This document shows, piece after piece, positions 1 to 8,772 of a stretch of 64,000 nucleotides of DNA. The number at the start of each line of letters is the position of its first letter. The stretch's first letter is position 1. Position numbers and translations under genes: made by a program. Where the stretch lies: assembly GCA_910589025.1 (NCBI GenBank), contig CAJURM010000003.1:62001-126000 (forward strand), written 5' to 3'. The notes below the pieces were generated by a model. That model saw only the letters and a list, made by a program, of their open reading frames with translations, was not told the DNA's origin and did no database searches. This DNA comes from an uncultured Odoribacter sp. (GTDB taxonomy: Bacteria > Bacteroidota > Bacteroidia > Bacteroidales > Marinifilaceae).

Positions 1-736
1 TGTATATTCCGGTATTGGAAGTATGGGGTTGTGCCGTTTGCGTGAGGTTGATAGCATTGCCTGTGGTATTGCTTGTGGGCGACGGGAAAAGGTTGGATAC
101 CGGTGCGGATTGGCTGATAGTAGCGTTGGTGACGACCGAGGTGCCTAAAGAAATGACTGCGGAAAGGTTTATTTCGATACCGATTTTGGCGACAATGCGT
201 TTTAAAGACAGGCTGACAGAGGTGTTGTTTCCGTTGGTGAGGGTTACCCCTGGTGAGCTTGCCGTCATGGTAAAGCCCTGAGAGCGGAGGGCTTTGGTGG
301 TGACATCGCTGTATTTTCCGTTATAAGAGGCTATGTCTTGTTCTATAGAAGTCAGGAAGTTGCTTTCGGTGGATACAGAGGCCGAAGGGGAGGTGTTGGC
401 GACCATATAGACGTTACAGCTTTGGGATCCGGTTATAGGGATGGTAAATGAAACCGTATTGTTTGTCCCGTTGTTGAGAGCGTTGATGTTGGAGGAACTT
501 AGGGTATGCAGATGTAGGAATTGTCCTGTGCCGGTTTGAAAGACATAGATGTATGCCGTATTGATTCTTTTCTCCCAGCTTTCGGCGGCCGAGCCGTTCA
601 GTGACCTTGTTTCCGGGTTTTCCAGTGTTATAAAAAGGCGTGCACCCTCTTCCCTTTCCGGAATGTCTTTTTCCGGAAAGGGAGCGGTGCAACTGATGAA
701 TATCAAAAATGGCAGGATATGCCGTGGATTCAACAT
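1..736 (-). CDS. Fimbrillin-like lipoprotein, 3' end cut by window edge
   Basis: The frame runs open from an ATG at 736 to the left edge (245 codons, no stop). It opens with a lipoprotein signal, a hydrophobic stretch ending in FISC with Cys16 as the predicted lipid-modified residue. The body is Ser/Thr/Asn-rich beta-type sequence with segments such as DIASYNGKYSDV and KRIVAKIGIEI, which match closely placed segments of the upstream neighbour (DIASYNGSWSSV, KRITAKVDV). AGAGGAAAC precedes the start. It lies 14 bp after the neighbour, so the two are probably co-transcribed as part of a type V (FimA/Mfa1-type) pilus locus continuing to the left. Whether it is a stalk, anchor or tip subunit cannot be told without the C-terminus. 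Confidence 0.75.
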   Translation of the reverse strand, partial: MLNPRHILPFLIFISCTAPFPEKDIPEREEGARLFITLENPETRSLNGSAAESWEKRINTAYIYVFQTGTGQFLHLHTLSSSNINALNNGTNNTVSFTIPITGSQSCNVYMVANTSPSASVSTESNFLTSIEQDIASYNGKYSDVTTKALRSQGFTMTASSPGVTLTNGNNTSVSLSLKRIVAKIGIEINLSAVISLGTSVVTNATISQSAPVSNLFPSPTSNTTGNAINLTQTAQPHTSNTGIY

Positions 737-750
737 ATATCGGTTTCCTC

Positions 751-1794
751 TTAAGTCCCTAAATTGGCATTCTGATTGACAATGGTTTCCCAGTCGCTCA
801 GTGTTATGGTGACGGAAACGGAAGTTCCGCTAAGTCCTTGTATGTTTGCCGTTACGGTGTAGGCGCCGTTTCTGACAATGGCACCGGTCGCACTTCCTGT
901 GAGTTCAACGGGATACATGACGGGAGTGGATACGCCGTTGTTGGTATATGTCCCGTAAAGGGTAAGGGTTACTCTGCTCCCGACATTTAATGCTCCGTTC
1001 TCAAACAGATAAAAGCGGTTTTGATAATTGCTGTTGGGTGCGGTTACATTTGAGAGCTGTTTTGCCAGAGTCAGGGTACCTGCCGTGGTGGGAGGTGTCC
1101 CTAAGAGAAGAGAGGACGTGCCTTGGGTTTTGCTGATGATGGCAGAATCGATGTTGATGGTTCCTGTATATTTATTACCGCTGCCGAAGACGGTATTGTC
1201 AATGAGAGTATTGACATCTACTTTGGCGGTAATTCGTTTGACGGTAATATTGACATTCTGAGTCTGAGTGAGGTCGGCGGTTGTTGTTGCCGAGGTATTC
1301 CCGGTCATGACGAAACCGCCGCTCCGGTTGGGAGTGGTGCTGGCATCATTGACGCTGCTCCACGAACCGTTGTAACTTGCAATATCATTTTGAGAGAGTG
1401 ATTGTAAAGTGGTAAGATTGGTTGCTGTTACATCTCCGTTGTTGATGATCAGGTAATAATCATAAGATGTACTGGCAAGCAGGCCCGGCACCGTGAATAC
1501 GAGGGGTTGGGTTCCTAAGGCGGACAATTCGGAACTCGTCAGGTATTTTTCGAAAATTTTATTTCCGGTTCTGAAGATAAATAACTTTGCGCTTTTCACT
1601 GTTTTTTCGGCTATCGTCGCCTGATTGTTCCCGAAAGCCCGGGTGTTGAAGGTGTCGGTTGTGACAAATGACATGGCAATTCTTGTCCCCTCCGGATTTT
1701 TGTTGGGACAGAGTGTGTTTTCCTCTTCGCTGCATCCCCAGCAGCAGAGTAATGCTATAAAGGTCATTAAAAGAGCTGTTTTCATATTTTTCAT
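751..1794 (-). CDS. Fimbrillin family (FimA/Mfa1-like) lipoprotein
   Basis: This 347-residue protein looks like a subunit of a Bacteroidales type V pilus or related surface fibre. The start at 1794 puts a short basic N-terminus before a hydrophobic segment ending in CWGC (Cys21, lipobox); an in-frame start at 1911 would add 39 residues before the signal and is unlikely. The mature part is beta-rich, with the DIASYNGSW segment and a C-terminal VTITLSDWETI strand, as expected in fimbrillins whose C-terminal strand helps polymerisation. Known for the family: such lipoproteins cross to the outer membrane surface and are cleaved by Rgp-like proteases before assembly. It is the first gene of a pair with the truncated gene 14 bp downstream. 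Confidence 0.8.
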   Translation of the reverse strand: MKNMKTALLMTFIALLCCWGCSEEENTLCPNKNPEGTRIAMSFVTTDTFNTRAFGNNQATIAEKTVKSAKLFIFRTGNKIFEKYLTSSELSALGTQPLVFTVPGLLASTSYDYYLIINNGDVTATNLTTLQSLSQNDIASYNGSWSSVNDASTTPNRSGGFVMTGNTSATTTADLTQTQNVNITVKRITAKVDVNTLIDNTVFGSGNKYTGTINIDSAIISKTQGTSSLLLGTPPTTAGTLTLAKQLSNVTAPNSNYQNRFYLFENGALNVGSRVTLTLYGTYTNNGVSTPVMYPVELTGSATGAIVRNGAYTVTANIQGLSGTSVSVTITLSDWETIVNQNANLGT

Positions 1795-1967
1795 GATTTG
1801 GTTAACACCGTTTTTACGCTGCGAGCAGCAGGGGGGTGATTGTGTGAGAGGTAAAAAAACAGAAGATTTCCTAAATATCCCAAGTAATGCATCAGTATGC
1901 TTTAAATTCATTAGGTGGGTTGTCAGGAATTGTCATTGGATATCCTTCGGGTTTAGGATTTTTTATA

Positions 1968-1975
1968 TAATTTTG
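1968..1975 (+). promoter_or_regulatory. Bacteroidetes-type -7 element upstream of the SulP gene
   Basis: TAATTTTG matches the Bacteroides -7 consensus TAnnTTTG. A weak TTCG at 1946-1949, 18 bases upstream, could be the -33 element. Predicted transcription start is near 1982, leaving a short leader before the ATG at 2010. Confidence 0.5.
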
Positions 1976-2009
1976 CGACTTGTTTGAAAAAGGTGTAAAA
2001 TTTATAGCA

Positions 2010-3683
2010 ATGAAACATAGTTTTGATTTTCAGCCTAAGCTCTTTATGACCCTCAGGCATTATTCCAGAGAAAAGTTTTTCAGCGACCTGATGGCGGGTA
2101 TTATTGTGGGTATTGTGGCGTTGCCGTTGGCGATTGCTTTTGGTATTGCGTCGGGGGTAAGCCCGGAACAGGGATTGATAACGGCGATAATTGCGGGCTT
2201 TATTATCTCTTTTCTGGGGGGTACTACCGTTCAGATCGGAGGACCGACGGGTGCTTTTATTGTGGTTGTATATGGCATCATTCAGGAGTTCGGTATGGAA
2301 GGGTTAGCGATTGCTACCGTATTGGCTGGGGTGATGCTATTGTTGATGGGTTTTTTGAAGTTGGGTACAGTGATTAAGTTTATACCTTATCCGATAATTG
2401 TCGGTTTTACCAGTGGTATTGCACTGACCATTTTTACCACGCAGATGAAAGATTTGTTCGGCCTGACGATGGAAAGCGTGCCTGCTGATTTTCTTTCGAA
2501 ATGGGGAGCTTATTTCAAAAGTGCTTCCACTGTTCATTTGTGGTCCGCTTTGGTCGGTGTATTGAGTATCGTTCTGATTGTGATTACTCCGAAGTTTTCT
2601 AAAAAAATCCCGGGTTCTTTGATTGCGATTGTCGTTATGACGCTTTTGGTGTGGGTGATGAAAACTTATTTCGGGATAACGGGTATTGAGACTATCGGCG
2701 ACCGTTTTGTGATTAATGCTTCGCTGCCGGAACCCGATATGCCCGGTTTCAGTCTGAGCACGATAAACCATTTGTTTCCCGCGGCTTTTACTATTGCCAT
2801 ATTGGGAGCTATAGAATCTTTGTTGTCAGCTACGGTAGCGGATGGTGTGACGGGTGATAAACATAACTCCAATATGGAACTCGTTGCACAGGGAGCTGCG
2901 AATCTTGTGGTGCCCTTTTTCGGAGGAATCCCTGCCACGGGAGCTATTGCCCGTACTATGACCAATATCAACAACGGTGGGCGTACTCCTGTTGCCGGAT
3001 TGATTCATGCGGTCGTTTTGTTGCTGATTCTTTTGTTTCTGGGACCTTTGACCAAGCATATTCCGATGGCTTGTCTGGCGGGAGTGTTGGTGATTGTGTC
3101 GTATAACATGAGTGAATGGCGTACTTTCCGTTCTTTATTAAAGAACTCTAAAGCCGATGTTTGCGTATTACTGACAACTTTCATTTTAACCGTAATCTTT
3201 GATTTGACCATAGCTATAGAGCTTGGTTTGTTGTTGGCCATGCTGTTATTTATGAAGCGGATGAGTGAAACGACGAAGGTGTCGGTGGTAAAAGACCGGA
3301 TCGACCTTTCTTCCGAAGGGGAGATTTATCACGAGGATGAAAAACTGGATTTGAAGAAAGGAGTAGAGGTTTATGAAATTGACGGACCGTTTTTCTTCGG
3401 GATTGCCAACAAATTTGACGAATGTATGAAAGTATTGGGAGACAAGCCTAAAGTACGTATTATCCGGATGCGTAAAGTTCCCTTTATGGATACAACGGGG
3501 TTGCACAACCTGGAGAGTTTATTCCGATTGTCGGAGAAAGAGAAGATTAAAATCGTTCTTTCCGGCGTGAATGAACAGGTAAGGAAAGTGCTGGAAAAAT
3601 CGGAACTGTATCACCGCATCGGAGAGGAGAATGTTTGCAGTAATATCAATGAGGCTTTACAAAAGGCGAACAGTTATTTGTAA
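2010..3683 (+). CDS. SulP family inorganic anion transporter with STAS domain
   Basis: This 557-residue inner-membrane protein belongs to the SulP/SLC26 family, which moves sulfate, bicarbonate or related anions. The N-terminal two thirds hold many hydrophobic segments, including the conserved stretch SDLMAGIIVGIVALPLAIAF and the motif GPTGAFIVVVYGI in the substrate region. The last about 110 residues form a cytoplasmic STAS domain (EVYEIDGPFFFGIANKF, FMDTTGLHNLESL). The ATG at 2010 is preferred over 1980 because the family usually starts shortly before the first membrane segment, and 1980 falls at the predicted transcription start. The porin gene follows after 17 bp, suggesting an operon that moves anions across both membranes. 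The exact substrate is not evident. Confidence 0.9.
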   Translation: MKHSFDFQPKLFMTLRHYSREKFFSDLMAGIIVGIVALPLAIAFGIASGVSPEQGLITAIIAGFIISFLGGTTVQIGGPTGAFIVVVYGIIQEFGMEGLAIATVLAGVMLLLMGFLKLGTVIKFIPYPIIVGFTSGIALTIFTTQMKDLFGLTMESVPADFLSKWGAYFKSASTVHLWSALVGVLSIVLIVITPKFSKKIPGSLIAIVVMTLLVWVMKTYFGITGIETIGDRFVINASLPEPDMPGFSLSTINHLFPAAFTIAILGAIESLLSATVADGVTGDKHNSNMELVAQGAANLVVPFFGGIPATGAIARTMTNINNGGRTPVAGLIHAVVLLLILLFLGPLTKHIPMACLAGVLVIVSYNMSEWRTFRSLLKNSKADVCVLLTTFILTVIFDLTIAIELGLLLAMLLFMKRMSETTKVSVVKDRIDLSSEGEIYHEDEKLDLKKGVEVYEIDGPFFFGIANKFDECMKVLGDKPKVRIIRMRKVPFMDTTGLHNLESLFRLSEKEKIKIVLSGVNEQVRKVLEKSELYHRIGEENVCSNINEALQKANSYL

Positions 3684-3700
3684 TTCAGAAGAATAAAAGC

Positions 3701-4837
3701 ATGAGAGTTATTGTCGTTTTAATCTGTATGTTGTTGCCGTTTGCAGGAAGAAGTCAGGCTTTTGTAAAATCATCCGACGGTAATTTTGAGTGGCGTCTCA
3801 TAGGCAGGGTATTAATGGATGCGGGCTTTTTTCGGGGCGATTCGACAAAATTGGGAAACGGTGTTGTGCTGGGGGATGTCAGATTGGGGACAACGGTGCG
3901 TTTTTTACAGCATTGGAGCGGAAAAATAGAAGCGGGATATGCGTATAATAAATTGGCGTTGAAGGATACTTATATCGCTTATAAAAAAGGGGATCACGTT
4001 TGGAAGGCGGGATATTATTTCGAGCCTTTCGGTACGGAACTTCGGGTGTCGACCGTTGCTTATCGTTTTATGACTATGGCAACAACCAGTACAGTTTTGG
4101 GAGATGGGCGTAAACTGGGTGTGTCTTATGAATACAATCGCAAGTTTTTTACAGTGGTCGGTGGTATTTTCGGAAATACTTCTCTGGAAAATTCAAAGGA
4201 GGGAGATGCGGGTTATACGCTGGCGGCACAAGTGATTGGACGTCCGGTGTATGAAGAAGAAAAGGTGATTCACATCGGATTGTCCGCCCATTTCAGTGAC
4301 CCGGACAAAGAAACCAAGGACAAGATGGTTTATAAGGGCGGAGCTCCTTCGTATGTTTTTAACAAAGAAAAGAATGTTTTATTGCGGGCGGAGGTAAATC
4401 AGGCGATTAATGAATGGAAGACAGGCGCCGATATTATTGTGCTTTATAAGAGATTTTATTTCCAAAGCGAATGCTTGGTGAACCACGTTAACCGTTATGG
4501 CGGACGGAATTATACGGGGAAAGGGGTATATTCCCAAATCGGTTGTTTGTTGGGGGGGGATAAGCAATACCGGTATGACCGGGTGAATGGTTGGGTTGCC
4601 AACCCCAATCCGAAAAACATAGAAATCGTGTTCCGGTATAATTATACCGATTTGGATGATGGAAAAGCCGGAATATACGGTGGGCGCGCACAGGATATTA
4701 CCTTCGGGGCGAACTATTTCTTTAATGACTACGTGACGGCAAAATTGAATTACACGTCTATATTTACAAATAAACGTGCCGTTCACGGAAAAGAGAATGT
4801 GAATTTTGTACAGGCGCGGTTGCAATTGCGTTTTTAA
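3701..4837 (+). CDS. OprO/OprP-type outer membrane porin
   Basis: This 378-residue protein has a cleavable signal peptide (hydrophobic core ending GRSQA) and then a predicted all-beta barrel: alternating aromatic/polar strands such as WSGKIEAGYAY, and an ending NFVQARLQLRF with C-terminal Phe, typical of outer membrane porins. The KDTYIAYKKGDH and AGYYFEPFGTE segments resemble the phosphate-selective porin O/P family. It lies 17 bp after the SulP gene, so it is probably the outer-membrane route for the anion carried by that transporter (inference). The gene is convergent with topB and overlaps its 3' end by 4 bp. Confidence 0.8.
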   Translation: MRVIVVLICMLLPFAGRSQAFVKSSDGNFEWRLIGRVLMDAGFFRGDSTKLGNGVVLGDVRLGTTVRFLQHWSGKIEAGYAYNKLALKDTYIAYKKGDHVWKAGYYFEPFGTELRVSTVAYRFMTMATTSTVLGDGRKLGVSYEYNRKFFTVVGGIFGNTSLENSKEGDAGYTLAAQVIGRPVYEEEKVIHIGLSAHFSDPDKETKDKMVYKGGAPSYVFNKEKNVLLRAEVNQAINEWKTGADIIVLYKRFYFQSECLVNHVNRYGGRNYTGKGVYSQIGCLLGGDKQYRYDRVNGWVANPNPKNIEIVFRYNYTDLDDGKAGIYGGRAQDITFGANYFFNDYVTAKLNYTSIFTNKRAVHGKENVNFVQARLQLRF

Positions 4838-6942
4838 GCCTGTTTTTCGATAGTGACCTGAAAATCCCCGTCAAGTTTTAATTTCCCGCTGAATGGTTTC
4901 CCTTCTGCGTCTTTAAATCCGTTTAGGTTTCCGGTTTCTCCTTTCAGGATAAGTGTTTCCACCTGTTTGGATGTCAGCTTCTTTTCTGCGACGACTTGGG
5001 GCATCAGGAAGTCGCACGATTTTTTATAAAGTGTACATCCCCATGCTGTTTTTCCTTTAACGATATTTCCTTTCCCGCATTTGGGACAGGTTAATGTGAT
5101 CGGTTCGGCAGGTGCTTTGGATGCCCGTTTCTTTTTCTCTTTCGGCTTTTCTTCGGGCTCTTCCTCGGTGACGGTAATTGTTTTGGCGGATGCGTGTTTG
5201 ACGAAATGGACGATTTCATTGACCATGCCTTTCAGCTCTTCCATAAAAAGCCCTACTTCATATTTGCCGTCTTCAATCATACGGAGTTTCTTTTCCCATT
5301 GACCAGTCAGTTCCGCTGATTTCAGCAGGTCATTTTGAATGGTGTCAATGAGTTCGATACCCGTTGGTGTTGCTAAAATCCGTTTTTTGTCTTTGCGGAT
5401 GTAGTGGCGTTTCAGCAAAGTTTCGATAATCCCGGCACGGGTAGAGGGGCGCCCGATACCGTTTTCTTTCATCAGGTCGCGTAGTTCTTCGTCTTCTACC
5501 TGTTTGCCGGCAGTCTCCATTGCCCGAAGCAAATCGGCTTCCGTGTAGTATTTGGGCGGTTGAGTCTCTTTTTCCTGTATTTCGGGAAGATGCGGGCCGT
5601 GTTCGCCTTTTTCGTATACGGGAAGCACGTTTTCATCATTTTGTTTGTCGGCGGTATTCCCGAACACCACCCGCCACGCCGGATCGATAATCTGTTTCCC
5701 GGTTGCTTTAAATTCTTCCTCGCCGACCTTGGCCAGGACAGTTGTGTTGGCAACTTCGCAGTCCGGATAAAACACGGCGATGAAGCGTTTCGCCACCAGG
5801 TCATACACCCGTTTTTCATCCGGAGTCATATCATACGTGAACACGCCGGTCGGAATAATGGCATGGTGGTCTGTGATCTTTTTGTCGTTGAAAACTTTTG
5901 CGGATTTCCGGATTTTTGCCCCTGTCAGAATAGGTGCGGTCAGTGCTTCATACGGTTTAAGCCCTTTGAGAATACCCGGCACTTTAGCATATTGGTCGTT
6001 GGGCAGGAAATTGGTATCTACGCGCGGATAGGTGGTTAATTTCTTTTCGTATAGCGATTGTATGATTTTCAAGGTATTTTCCGCCGTGAAAGCATATTTT
6101 TTATTGCATTCTACCTGCAGCAGTGTCAAGTCGAATAATTTAGGAGGATGCTCCATTGCTTTTTTGCGTTCGACACTGGTAATCTCCAGTTCCGTTTCAG
6201 CAATTTTGCTAATCATGGCTTCCGCCTCTTCCTTGGTTGTGAAACGTCCTTTGACGCTTGAAAAAATACCTTCCCGGTAGTTGGTTTTGATTTCCCAATA
6301 CGTTTCGGGCTTGAAATTTTCAATGGTTTTTTGGCGGTCGACAATCAATGCCAGCGTCGGAGTTTGTACCCGCCCGATGGAGAGGACATTTTTTCCGCTT
6401 CCGTATTTCAGTGTATATGCCCGTGTGGCATTCATTCCTAATAACCAATCGCCGATAGCCCTGGCCGAACCGGCGGCATAGAGTGTATCAAAGTCGGTCG
6501 CATCCATCAGTTTGTTAAATCCTTCCCGGATGGCTTCTTCGGTCAAAGAGGAAATCCACAGCCGCTTGACAGGCACATTGCATTTCGCTTTGGTCAGCAC
6601 CCAGCGTTGTATCAGCTCCCCTTCCTGTCCGGCATCGCCGCAGTTAATCACCATTTCCGCTTTACCGACCAGTTCTTCAATAATGGCAAACTGTTTCTTA
6701 ATGCCTTCGTCCTCAATTAGCTTGATGCGGAATTTCGACGGAATCATGGGCAATACTGCTAAATTCCACTGTTTCCATTTTTCCGTATATTCATTGGGTT
6801 CTTGCAGGCTGCATAAATGTCCGAATGTCCAGGTCACACAATACCCGTTCCCCTCAAAATATCCATTTCTCCGGGCGGATGCTCCCAGGATAGCGGCAAT
6901 TTCTTTTGCCACACTCGGTTTTTCTGCAATACACATTTTCAT
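4834..6942 (-). CDS. topB: DNA topoisomerase III (type IA)
   Basis: This 702-residue type IA topoisomerase relaxes and decatenates single-stranded or nicked DNA. It starts with the Toprim domain (MKMCIAEKPSVAKEIA, and the acidic motif GDAGQEGELIQ). The active-site tyrosine is in LTTYPRVDTNF, about residue 305. NGIGRPSTRAGIIETL is the conserved helix-hairpin part of the topoisomerase fold. The C-terminus carries a zinc-ribbon-like Cys cluster (CPKCGKG ... CTLYKKSC) after a Lys/Glu-rich linker. The start at 6942 is chosen because homologues begin directly with the Toprim strand; a start at 7011 would add 23 unrelated residues. Copies occur both in chromosomes and on mobile elements; nothing nearby indicates a mobile element. 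Confidence 0.93.
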   Translation of the reverse strand: MKMCIAEKPSVAKEIAAILGASARRNGYFEGNGYCVTWTFGHLCSLQEPNEYTEKWKQWNLAVLPMIPSKFRIKLIEDEGIKKQFAIIEELVGKAEMVINCGDAGQEGELIQRWVLTKAKCNVPVKRLWISSLTEEAIREGFNKLMDATDFDTLYAAGSARAIGDWLLGMNATRAYTLKYGSGKNVLSIGRVQTPTLALIVDRQKTIENFKPETYWEIKTNYREGIFSSVKGRFTTKEEAEAMISKIAETELEITSVERKKAMEHPPKLFDLTLLQVECNKKYAFTAENTLKIIQSLYEKKLTTYPRVDTNFLPNDQYAKVPGILKGLKPYEALTAPILTGAKIRKSAKVFNDKKITDHHAIIPTGVFTYDMTPDEKRVYDLVAKRFIAVFYPDCEVANTTVLAKVGEEEFKATGKQIIDPAWRVVFGNTADKQNDENVLPVYEKGEHGPHLPEIQEKETQPPKYYTEADLLRAMETAGKQVEDEELRDLMKENGIGRPSTRAGIIETLLKRHYIRKDKKRILATPTGIELIDTIQNDLLKSAELTGQWEKKLRMIEDGKYEVGLFMEELKGMVNEIVHFVKHASAKTITVTEEEPEEKPKEKKKRASKAPAEPITLTCPKCGKGNIVKGKTAWGCTLYKKSCDFLMPQVVAEKKLTSKQVETLILKGETGNLNGFKDAEGKPFSGKLKLDGDFQVTIEKQA

Positions 6943-7141
6943 AGCTTCCAACAAAGGTATAATTTTTGAATGGAAATTAATCGCAGCGGAAAAAAGTAAA
7001 TACGAGAGCAAACGATTCCGATTTATTTTTTGAAAAATAATAGTAAATATTTGTTTCTATAATTTATTTGTATAAATTTACATCCGAATGAATCAGAAAG
7101 AAAATTAGTATTTATTTTTTGAATACTCAAAGGTAATAAGA

Positions 7142-7155
7142 TATTGACGTCAATA
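7142..7155. promoter_or_regulatory. 14-bp perfect palindrome upstream of the NVEALA cluster
   Basis: TATTGACGTCAATA is perfectly self-complementary and lies between the divergent topB and NVEALA-cluster starts, 33 bp before a short reading frame. It is a plausible operator for a dimeric regulator. The 7012-7187 stretch around it is otherwise AT-rich with no gene. Confidence 0.35.
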
Positions 7156-7187
7156 ATTGTGTGTTGTATCATTAAAATTAATTAGCT

Positions 7188-7295
7188 ATGAGAAAATTAG
7201 CACGTTTAGGTAAAAATAATTTGAGTACTTTGGTTATTGTAACAATAAATACTCATTTGAATTTTTGTTTGAAAAATTATAGAATGAATTTTTAA
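7188..7295 (+). CDS. Possible 35-residue peptide
   Basis: A short open frame begins ATG AGA AAA TTA GCA CGT TTA and reads MRKLARLGKNNLSTL, followed by a hydrophobic VIVTINTHLNF stretch and one Cys. The N-terminal pattern (basic start, Leu every third or fourth residue, then Asn-Leu-Ser) recalls leader peptides of small secreted or modified Bacteroidales peptides. There is no maturation enzyme nearby. It sits 23 bp before the NVEALA-like gene and could be a leader peptide, a decayed peptide gene or chance. Confidence 0.3.
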   Translation: MRKLARLGKNNLSTLVIVTINTHLNFCLKNYRMNF

Positions 7296-7318
7296 TTAAT
7301 ATTTAAAATTTGAAGAAT

Positions 7319-7564
7319 ATGAAAAAGGTTATATCATGTATATTTTTTATTCTTATTGTGGGAATAATATGTATTTGGAGTTCAATATCAGTTAATGCAG
7401 AGGTTAAAGATGGAGCTGCAACAAAAGAAGAAAAAACAACCACAAGTCTTGTTGATGGTGTGGAGGTTTCTGTTCATAGGGTAACTTGCATCGGAGAGGG
7501 AAAGATAAATTGTGTTGGTTCTGTTTCTACAACAATTGGTAGAACTACAGAGATTGTTCCGTAA
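7319..7564 (+). CDS. NVEALA-like small exported peptide
   Basis: This 81-residue protein has a basic start, a strongly hydrophobic segment (about residues 4-25) and the junction SVNAEVKDGA, resembling the NVEALA junction of the NVEALA family of small Bacteroidales peptides. The short Thr/Ser-rich remainder has two cysteines (CIGEGKINC) that could pair after export. NVEALA genes typically sit next to 6-bladed beta-propeller lipoproteins, exactly as here, and this context supports the call more than the weak motif does. ATG at 7319 is preferred to the TTG at 7310. A strong hairpin follows the stop codon, which may let this peptide be made in excess over downstream genes. Function of the family is unknown. 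Confidence 0.6.
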   Translation: MKKVISCIFFILIVGIICIWSSISVNAEVKDGAATKEEKTTTSLVDGVEVSVHRVTCIGEGKINCVGSVSTTIGRTTEIVP

Positions 7565-7575
7565 TTACAAATTGT

Positions 7576-7625
7576 ATTGGAGATTCCTTTTATAACCAAT
7601 GAGGTTGAATAAAGGAGTCTCCAAT
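7576..7625 (+). terminator. Strong intercistronic hairpin after the NVEALA-like gene
   Basis: The arms 7576-7590 and 7611-7625 pair over 15 bp with one G-U pair around a 20-base loop. The following bases are AT-rich but not a clean T run, so it looks like a partial terminator or mRNA-stabilising hairpin between the peptide gene and the beta-propeller gene. Confidence 0.55.
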
Positions 7626-7649
7626 TATTTAATTTAATAAATGCAAGAT

Positions 7650-8765
7650 ATGAAATATTTGTTTTGGTATATTTTATTTTTATTGATGGGTTGTAATGAA
7701 ATAAATAAGGAAGTAAAAATAGTATTTGATGTCAATCAGGGAAAAACGGGTGATGTTTCTGAGGTATTTGAAGACCGGAAAATTGTTTTTTTGGAAACAT
7801 TAGAAGAGTCATTGTTGACAGAGGTAACAAAAATAATTTGTGCTGAGGATAGAATTTATATTTTAGATGAACCGGCCAATAGCATTGTTGTATTTGATAC
7901 GACAGGCAAATTTATTTCTGCAATTCGTCCATCCGGTCGGGGCCCTCAGGAGTATATGGGAATTAGTGATTTTACGATAAACCGGGAGAAGGGCCAATTG
8001 ATTGTTCATGCCCATCGTCCGGGGAAGTTGTTGTTTTTTAATCTGGATTGTCGCTTCCAGAATGAAATACCTTATAAATCTTTAGTTTCAGCAATGAGTT
8101 GGAAGGATGGGCAGTTGATATTGGTTAATTCTTTACAGGAAAATTCGCCTTATTTTACTTTCCTATCTTTCAATGATAAGGGGGAGATTTCAGAAAAACG
8201 GGTTTCTTCTTTTAAGGAAAAAATAAATTCCAATCAATATACGGTGGGATCTTTGTTGTTGAGTGGTGAAAAAATGACATTTGCCCGGCGTTTTGATAAT
8301 ACATTATATTCACTGGAAGGAGACAGAGTAATTCCTCGTTATATCTTGGATTTTAATGGCTATAATGTTCCGGTGCATCTGCTTGCACCTCGGGAGGAAG
8401 AAGAAGAAAAGAGGGCTGAATTACGAAAAGGAAATTATTTTTTCTCTATTGTGAATGTAAAAGAAACACCTTCATCTGTTTTTTTTAAAACTAACGGGCT
8501 CGGATTGATGAGGCTTTCCAAAGAAAGTGGTCGGGGAGATTACTGGGTTTCCTTAAAAGATTCGGAATTAGGAATATCTTCTGGGAATATGGTGGGAGTG
8601 GAAGATCTCACAAATAGGCTTTTTTGTTTTGAATATCCACTTATTTATGTTCAATTGTCAATAAAAGGTCAGTGGGAGAGATTCCCGGAGTGGTTTGCAG
8701 AAAAATTAAAGAGATTGGGTGATGAGAGTAATCCGTTTCTAATTTTTTATACAAGCAAGGAGTAA
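7650..8765 (+). CDS. 6-bladed beta-propeller lipoprotein
   Basis: The 371-residue protein starts with a lipoprotein signal (MKYLFWYILFLLMGC, Cys15). The body has repeated propeller-blade strands: RIYILDEPANSIVVFDTTGKF, then GRGPQEYMGISDFTI, a pattern typical of the 6-bladed beta-propeller (DUF5128/BF3164-like) family of Bacteroidales surface lipoproteins. A second ATG at 7641, in frame, would add three residues and cannot be excluded. It follows the NVEALA-like gene and precedes the CxxC protein by 7 bp. The family is common and its ligand unknown; it is probably anchored in the outer membrane. Confidence 0.75.
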   Translation: MKYLFWYILFLLMGCNEINKEVKIVFDVNQGKTGDVSEVFEDRKIVFLETLEESLLTEVTKIICAEDRIYILDEPANSIVVFDTTGKFISAIRPSGRGPQEYMGISDFTINREKGQLIVHAHRPGKLLFFNLDCRFQNEIPYKSLVSAMSWKDGQLILVNSLQENSPYFTFLSFNDKGEISEKRVSSFKEKINSNQYTVGSLLLSGEKMTFARRFDNTLYSLEGDRVIPRYILDFNGYNVPVHLLAPREEEEEKRAELRKGNYFFSIVNVKETPSSVFFKTNGLGLMRLSKESGRGDYWVSLKDSELGISSGNMVGVEDLTNRLFCFEYPLIYVQLSIKGQWERFPEWFAEKLKRLGDESNPFLIFYTSKE

Positions 8766-8772
8766 GATAATA

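Noticed and set aside
1028..1401. Plus-strand frames opposite the fimbrillin gene
   Set aside because: Shadows of the minus-strand coding sequence with no independent support.
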